A stretch of DNA of 64,000 bases from Mytilisepta virgata (Eukaryota; Mollusca; Bivalvia; Mytilida; Mytilidae). The stretch is from positions 7,102,501-7,166,500 of the forward strand of contig CM051520.1 of NCBI GenBank assembly GCA_028015205.1, given 5' to 3'. Below are positions 57,999 through 64,000 of the stretch, in pieces. The notes beneath the pieces were generated by a model. The model searched no databases. It was not told where the DNA came from and worked only from the letters and a program-made list of their open reading frames with translations. Both the position numbers and the translations under genes were made by a program. Within the stretch, counting starts at the first letter, position 1, and each line of letters starts with the position of its first letter.

Positions 57999-58612
57999 AA
58001 CCTTAATGTTAACCCTTACCTAAACCTAATCTTAACTATTACCCAAATCCTAACTTTTAACCCTAACCTAACCCTAATGCTTAGACTTAGACTTGAGGTT
58101 AGGTTATTGTCAGAGTTAGGGTTAGGGTTAGATTTAGGGTTAGGGTATGTTAATTTTAGGGTTTGTGTTAGGATTAGGGTTAGGGTTAGGTTTAGGTAAA
58201 CAGTTAGAGTTAGGATAAGGGTAAGGGTCAAGGCTAGAGTTAGCATCAGAGTTAGAATCCTAACTCTATCACAAATCCTAAATCTAATCCTAACCCAACC
58301 CTAACTCCTAGAGTTAGACTTAAGGTTAGGTTATTGTTAGAGTTGGAGTTAGATTTAGTGTTAGGGTAGGGTTAGGGTAAGGGTAAGGGTAAGGGTAAGG
58401 GTAAGGGTAGGGTTAGTGTTAGGGTTTGGGTTAGGATTAGGGTTAGGGTTAGGGTTAGGGTTCGGTTCAGGTAAAGGGTTAGAGTTAGGATTAGGGTAAG
58501 GGTCAAGGCTAGAGTTAGATTTAGAGGTAGGGTTAGGTTAGGGTTAGAGTTATGTTAGGGTAAGAGTTAGGGTTAGAGTTAAGGTTAAGGTTGGGGATAG
58601 AGTTAGGGTTAG
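57999..58612. repeat. Interstitial TTAGGG-like block with orientation switches
   Basis: Degenerate telomeric hexamers: CCCTAA orientation at about 58012-58080, TTAGGG at 58085-58250, CCTAA again at 58258-58310, then TTAGGG (with a GGGTAA sub-run at 58375-58410) to 58612. Many units are 5, 6 or 7 bases long. Sequence of other kinds lies on both sides, so this is not a chromosome end. Confidence 0.9.
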
Positions 58613-58990
58613 ATAAAAGGCTACCATGTGCATGTTTATGAGATAAACATTTCGAGCTGCTAGACTTATCAGACTAGTAAACAAAATGATGACCATCAAT
58701 TGGTCTGACCAGCAGCAGCAGTATTTCCTTCACCCAGAGCAGCAAACTGCAAACTGAAATGAGCACGTGAATATTGTCAAGAGCAACAAAGAACAGGGAT
58801 GAGCAGCAAAGAGCAGCATCTTTAGCATTGATGAATAACCAACATAAGTGATAAGCAGTGAAGATCAATATAAGCAAATTCAGAGGAGAAATGAGCAGCG
58901 AAGATCAATATGAGCAAATTCGGAGGAGAAATGAGCAGTGTTAGTTTTGACTTTCGCATAAGAGGAGGGTACAAAACCCTAAGCTGAGAT
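58613..58990. repeat. Right inverted arm around the telomere-like block
   Basis: Inverted relative to 57690-57998 (GATAAAAGGCTACC, CTGCTAGACTTATCAG, AAATGAGCACGTGAATATTG). The outer part carries direct repeats of about 50 bp (GATCAATATAAGCAAATTC, AGGAGAAATGAGCAG). Confidence 0.7.
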
Positions 58991-59560
58991 TTCAAACAGA
59001 ACATAGATTTGAACGACATGTCAAGAGAAAATCACAAAGTGTTGGAGTCGGCAAGAACTGTGTGTTCCTAAGCAATTCTTGTCACTATCCAATCAACCAA
59101 TGAAAAGCTTTTAACAAAAAAATATCATCCGAAATTTTGTTTAATTTCGTCTGTAGTTTGTCAACCAACACACACGATGGAATCGAAAATGCCTCTCGTT
59201 TATTTATTGGTTCCTAATCAATATTCAATATCAGTGAAAGCAAAACCAAGGAAGGAAAAGGAAAATTTTTCCCATCAACCAAGGTCAAGGGAGCCAAATG
59301 CCCCGAAATGGCTACTGGTGGACCTAAGAACACTGAACATAAGAATAAATTTAGAAAATGCCTTCACACCCCAGACTTTTACAAAAATTTGAAAATTTGA
59401 AAAGGTTGTATAAGGATTGACAATTATTGGAGAAAACTCAACAGAGTCTTCACCAGAAAAGTGAACACTTCAAAACAACAATCTCAAAAAGAATATTTTG
59501 TCAGATGCTTAACCCAAATTAGAATACTGAAAATGTCAGAAAGGGCCCCGCCGGCTTGTG
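58991..59560. other. Spacer, no gene recognised
   Basis: A 71-codon plus-strand frame (59177-59392) is rich in Lys/Arg/Pro but has no recognised domain. Confidence 0.4.
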
Positions 59561-60165
59561 TGATTGAACTCATGGGAATCAAAAACACTTAAATCTAGTT
59601 GTAATTTTATACATTCATTTTATCTATCAAAAAGCATGAAACTAAATTTTCAAAATTTGCCTTTTTCCATATAAAAACAAAGTTTTCCCCCAAAAAGTGT
59701 TTCCCAATTTTCCTTAAATTCAAAAGGGACTTTTCTTTGATCATATCCAACACTGTGTATAACATTTATGAAAATCTGTGAAGCCAATCTTAGTTATCAT
59801 ACGACATGGTGTTAATTCTCAAAATATGCATTTTTTCATATAAAAACAAAGTTTTCCGATTTTCCTAAAAATCAAAAGGGACCTTACTCTGATCATGTTC
59901 AACACTGTGTATAAAATCTATGAAAATATGTAAAGGCAATCTGAAGTTATCATATGACATAAGGTTAATTCTCAAAATATGCAATTTTTCATATAAAAAC
60001 TAAGTTTTTCCCAAAAATTGTTGTCCGATTTTCCTCAAAACCGAAAGGGACCTTCGTTTGGTCAATTCCAATATTGTGTATAAAAATCATAAAAATCTGT
60101 GACGGCAATCTTAAGTTATGGTACAACAAAGGAAATTCTGACGGACAGATGGACGGACAAGACTG
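59561..60165. repeat. Tandem units of 153-169 bp with a GACGGACAGATGGACGGAC tail
   Basis: CATATAAAAAC(A/T)AAGTTTT recurs near 59668, 59837 and 59990. AAAAGGGAC.TT...TGATCAT and CTGTGTATAA follow in each. The tail ACGGACAGATGGACGGACAA recalls the GGACAGACAGACTGAAACC tail of the 170-bp family at 7775. Confidence 0.8.
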
Positions 60166-60175
60166 ATTACTATAA

Positions 60176-60395
60176 GGCCTAAAAAAAATATAGTTGTGTA
60201 CCCGACCCTACCTAATTTTTAGTGCCTACCCTAAATTTTTTATAACCCTTCTTCAACAAGCACTGTTAAAGTCAAGGTGACTCCAGTATACAACCTAACT
60301 AAAAAAATTAATGTAAAAAAACAAAATTTCCCTACCTACCCTACCTAACTTTTCTCAGTGTGTTACCCTAAACACGTTTTTTTTTTTTTTGGCCT
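60176..60395. repeat. Small terminal-inverted-repeat element, about 220 bp
   Basis: GGCCTAAAAAAAA on the left and T14-GGCC on the right form a short inverted repeat. The inside has GTGTACCCGACCCTACCTAA and a diverged CCCTACCTACCCTACCTAAC. MITE-like. Confidence 0.5.
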
Positions 60396-60544
60396 AGGGT
60401 GGCTGCCATGACCCATGGCGGGGCCCTAACAATAGGCTCCCAAGAGCCTGAATGGCTCACCTGTTATATTTTGTGTACCAGTAGATCTTGCATCAATGAT
60501 TATATTTGCTATTTAATGTATACCGTCACAATTTTCTCCTTAAT

Positions 60545-60990
60545 ATTGACCTGTACAGCTAAAATATAGAATCCTGAAGCCAAATACATATGGTTGCTAG
60601 GGTCTTTTCATCAGTTGCTATGGACTTTTTCAATGGCATTGACTCTTGACTTTCAATTTTGACTTAAACAGGTAAATTGTAGGGTCCTGAACGGAAATAT
60701 ATATGGTTGCTAGGGACTTTTTCATCAGTTGCTATGGACTTTTTCAATGGCATTGAATCTTGACCTTTCTTTTTGACTTGTACAGGTAAATTGTAGGGTC
60801 CTGTACCCAAATATATATGGTTGCTAGGGACTTTTGAATCGGTTGCTATGGACTTTTTCAATGACCATGACCCTTGACCTTTCTTTTTGACTTGTACAGG
60901 TAAATTATAAGGTCCTTAATCTAAATATATATGGTTGCTAGGGACTTTTTCATCGGTTGTTATGGAATTTTTCAACGACCTTGACCCTTG
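60545..60990. repeat. Four tandem units of about 114 bp
   Basis: GGTAAATTGTAGGGTCCTG starts at 60671, 60785 and 60899 (diverged), with a more diverged first unit near 60559. ATATATGGTTGCTAGGGACT and TGCTATGGACTTTTTCAA are in each. Confidence 0.9.
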
Positions 60991-61041
60991 ACGCTCCATT
61001 TGACTTGTACTGCTACTATTTATTTTATTTCATGTAATGCC

Positions 61042-61401
61042 AACCGCCTCGGTGGTGTCGTGGTAGCGTGCTCGCCCCGAGTGTGGAAGGTCGCGGGTTC
61101 GATCCCCGGCCGGGTCAAACCAAAGACATTAAAATTGGTATTTGCTGCTTCTCCAGCAAGCACGTGGCATCTAGGAGTAAAAGCAAAGACTGGTCGGCTC
61201 GGAGTCAGTATAATGTGTCCGAGTGAGGTGATATGTCTTCCTGTGGACAGTTACTTCGTGAGCTAGCACATTAAAAATCTGACTTAGCGTGTCGGTCTAG
61301 TACAAAGCAGGAATCATTTTTATTATCAAATCAACATGTTCTTGTCCTGATATGCACCTGGTTCCCACTGGACGTTAAACAATAATTCATCCATCCATCA
61401 A
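61042..61401 (+). mobile_element. tRNA-derived SINE with 8-bp target duplication
   Basis: GTAATGCC stands on both sides (61034-61041 and 61402-61409). The head is tRNA-like: GCCTCGGTGGTGTCGTGGTA with an A-box region (GTGGTAGCGTGC) and a canonical B box GGTTCGATCCC (61096-61106), followed by a CCGGCCGGGTC stem. The body (TGCTTCTCCAGCAAGCACGT, GGTCGGCTCGGAGTCAGTAT) looks like a conserved SINE core. The end ATTCATCCATCCATC is a short repeat tail. The insertion splits the surrounding GCTCACCTG element, so it is younger. Confidence 0.88.
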
Positions 61402-61419
61402 GTAATGCCTTAAACATCT

Positions 61420-61710
61420 GTGACAATGTCAGACCATTTTTTTCTGTTTACATGAAAATAATCTTTCAAGGGCAAAAACTCCTATAAGGGGTCAATTGAC
61501 AATTTTGGTCATGTTTACTTATTTGTAGATCTTACTTTGCTGAACATTTTTGTTGTTTATAGTTTGTCTTTATCTATTATTATATTCAAGATAACAACCT
61601 AAAACTGCAAAATTTCCTTAAAATAAACAATTCAGGGGCAATAACCCAATAAAGGGTTGTCCGATTCATCTGAAAATTTCATGGCTGGTAGATCTTGACC
61701 TTTTGAACAT
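61420..61710. repeat. About 190-bp repeat units
   Basis: GGGCAAAAACTCCTATAAGG... and GGGGCAATAACCCAATAAAG... with TAGATCTT.CTTT..TGAACATTTT in each. Diverged relatives of the units at 3.78-4.02 kb. Confidence 0.65.
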
Positions 61711-62806
61711 TTTTACTCCATGTCAGTTTGCTCTAAATGCAGACCTGCCTACCCATTATGTGGTCTATCAGTATTTTCAATTATTATCATCAGTATTTTC
61801 AGAATTCTGTCAGTACAATCACAGGTGAGCGTCGTAAGAAAAATTAGATGCCATTTCCTGCATTCTGACAGCAATTTGGATCATATTTTTAAGATAGAAA
61901 ACGACCTTCATGGTACAAATTTTAATAGGATTCCTTCACCTATCACTTTGAAATTAATATTATATGAACCCCTCCTTTTCCTCTAAAAAAAGGGGGACTG
62001 AAAATGACCAAGTCCAAGACAAGCCTCTTGTAATTATTTTGAACATTAATGTTTTAAGGCTGAGTCATGGGCGACTTTTTAAAACTGACAATATTACCTT
62101 CAACCAAACTTAACTATAACTAATAAGCATTAACATGATTAATCCTAAGAATTTTGGAGGGGCTGAGGCTTTTTCCAAGCTGAACTTTAACACTCAATTC
62201 ACAAGGCAATAATTGTTTGAAGTTTCATTGATATTCCTTACAGTTATCCTTTGCATATATATTCGAACATTTGATTTTCATCAACCCCATCGGCCATGCT
62301 GGTTTTGATATTCAATGTCAGAAGCACGATAGAAACGATGGCACACTGCTAGTATAAAAAGTGTCGCGCCCACATAGATTTTTCTAGTTGACTAATTCCA
62401 GACCAAATCAGATTTTTTTTCGGATTCAAGTATATCCGTAGATTTTTTAATACAATCCGTACAACGTATTTTGACACAAAATTCTGTGAAAAATACAGAC
62501 AAACCATACAAGAAATCACCTCTGTAAATGCTTTGGTTTTTGAGATATAAGCCAAAAACTGCATTTGACCCCTATGTTCTAATTTTAGTAGCAGCGGCCA
62601 TGTTTGTTGATAGATCAAAACTTCGGATATAATTTATAAACTAGATACCCTAAGGAACATTCATTTAAAGTTTGAAGGTATTTTGCCCAGTAGTTTCAGA
62701 GGAGAAGATTCTTGAAATAGTTTATGACGATGAAGACAGGCGACGGATGACGACGGACTCCAAGTGATGGAATAAGCTCACATGGCCCTTTGGGCCAGGT
62801 GAGCAT

Positions 62807-63299
62807 AAAATCATGGAGAAACCCGTAGCAAATAAAAGTACCTGCAGAACAAAAGCAGCTCATTAGAACATCGAATCTCAAGAAGGAAAGACGTCGAAAA
62901 ATGTATACCTGTGACATATGTAGACACTTCAATCTAGTGCATCATAAAAATAATACGAACAATACGGAAGAGTCAACAGAGTACAGTGAATATGATTCAG
63001 CCTAAAACACAACCGACGCCGATAACGAGTAGATGTAACAAGGCAGTTACCACGGCTCCAACAAAGACTGATGAGGCATGCCAACAGTCCCCATGGGACG
63101 TAAGTATGAACAGAACATTTCAATTCAATCACCCAAAGTACAAACAGAAAGTAAATGACCTAGTGGAATGGATGATGACAAGGCATGATTAGCAGCATAT
63201 AGAGACATGTTTGAACCCTAAAGGGAAAAAAGTACCAAGCATTACCTCAGACTTGTATTTTGGCAGCAAAACATAAATAAAGATCCCAAAGGTTAGGAC
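62807..63299. other. Spacer, no gene recognised
   Basis: Short overlapping frames on both strands (62929-63132 minus, 62986-63192 plus) have no recognised features. Confidence 0.4.
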
Positions 63300-64000
63300 A
63301 ATGTCTAAAAACTAGAGAGATGAAGATGACTATGACCAGAAAGAATCCTGGAAATGCATGTACACAAAAATTATTTGCTTAACCCACAACCAACTGAAGA
63401 CAGAAATGACTCTATGTATGCCAGGATGGCTAAAAAACAACAACAAAAAACAGAAAAAAGGAAAAAATAGAGGGGAGGTTAATGCAGCATATCTTAAGAT
63501 AACCAGTGACGAGCCTGGACAACTGTCGAGTGGCCTTTTACATTGACCGGAATGTAAAAGTGTTTCTAACAGATCCTTGAATGATGACAATCAATCGCCC
63601 CAAGGAGCAGCAGCAGTAACAAAAATTAAATAAGCACGTGAGAAACATCCTGAGCAGTGACGAGCAGTGAAGAGCAAGAGAAGCCACAACAAGGACCATG
63701 TACTATGCCATTTCTAAGGCACAGACCTCAGCTGCATCAATTGACCTGAACTCCGATAGACTCCTGAGGGACACTGTTACCGCATAATTTAAAGATGAAA
63801 GGCCAAGAAACTAGCCTTATAAAAAACGCAGGAAAAGGTAAGATAACGCTATCAGGCCACTGAATTCGGTTATTTGTACGTAGAAGTGACAGGTTAAATG
63901 ATATAGACTTGATTAGGAGTTCACAATCCTCTGCATTACTATGAAAAACCCAGATACAACCCTGATTGAAAAAGCATGGGAAAAGGGACATATTACTATC
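63300..64000. repeat. Dispersed copy of the arm sequences from 57.6-58.9 kb
   Basis: CAAGGAGCAGCAGCAGTAAC, AAGCACGTGAGAAACATCC and GAGCAGTGAAGAGCA resemble 58715-58800. AAAAAGCATGGGAAAAGGG at 63970-63988 is the opposite strand of 57711-57725. The element continues beyond the window. Confidence 0.5.

Larger units (their letters stand above)
60431..62806. mobile_element. Non-autonomous element, GCTCACCTG termini, full right hairpin
   Basis: The left end has a CTCCCAAGAG hairpin, then GCTCACCTG (60455-60463). The right end has a GAC-rich run (62723-62758), CCAAGTGATGG, and a closing hairpin GCTCACaTGGCCC / GGGCCAgGTGAGC (62776-62804). The distal arm GGTGAGC is the complement of the left-end motif. 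The interior holds 114-bp repeats, a SINE insertion and roughly 190-bp units. It relates to the truncated copies at 3.05 and 3.54 kb. Non-coding. Confidence 0.68.

Noticed and set aside
57999..58612. True chromosome end
   Set aside because: Orientation switches, irregular units and different sequence on both sides. No one-directional run to an end.
61042..61115. Functional tRNA gene
   Set aside because: The tRNA-like head is followed by a SINE body and tail and enclosed by a target duplication. The cloverleaf is imperfect.

Overview
The window is non-coding-dominated, AT-rich eukaryotic DNA, most likely from a marine bivalve of the mussel type (Mytilus-like). The evidence is split exons with GT/AG borders, tRNA-derived SINEs, a DIRS-type retrotransposon, a Tc1-type transposon, a Penelope-like reverse transcriptase and several repeat types I associate with mussel genomes (elements ending in TACGACCGCA hairpins after a GAC-rich microsatellite, and GCTCACCTGG / GGGCCAGGTGAGC elements). 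The species call rests on pattern memory, not on a search. I see no prokaryotic gene, rRNA, functional tRNA gene or CRISPR array.

Layout. 0.8-2.5 kb is a dimeric 291-bp tandem repeat. 2.6-6.7 kb holds two inverted blocks of short TTTAGCG/CGCTAAA iterons around AT-rich sequence and small elements. 6.7-14.75 kb is a 1.39-kb tandem duplication built on 170-bp units; its second copy is split by a 5.07-kb DIRS-like element (gag-like ORF intact, pol and tyrosine recombinase broken) whose inverted termini and internal complementary region are all preserved. 14.8-37.3 kb is dominated by four large arrays of one 37-bp minisatellite, about 11 kb in total, each between the same left and right flanks and spread by segmental duplication. 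37.7-39.5 kb carries an uninterrupted Penelope-like RT ORF and its 3' tail.

39.5-48.4 kb is a further copy of the array right flank. It is interrupted by two non-autonomous elements with the same terminal plan (39.93-43.76 kb, containing a 5 x 378-bp array; 43.81-45.85 kb, containing an 8 x 167-bp array), then reaches a degenerate minus-strand gene fragment with a SURP-type splicing-factor exon. The same fragment occurs, truncated, at 26.8-28.3 kb. 51.08-52.63 kb is a structurally complete Tc1-like transposon. 52.8-57.3 kb is mostly unique AT-rich DNA with two hairpin elements. 57.7-59.0 kb is an interstitial TTAGGG-like block between inverted arms. 59.5-62.8 kb is nested repeats including a tRNA SINE with a clear 8-bp target duplication.

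The window reads as a history of insertions and duplications. The most informative points are the paired empty and filled sites of the DIRS element, the shared flank and tail logic of the 37-bp arrays and the Penelope-like RT, and three element families with different sequences but one common 3' hairpin plan. Only two reading frames look as if they could still encode full proteins: the Tc1 transposase and the Penelope-like RT. The DIRS gag-like ORF is open, but its element is dead.
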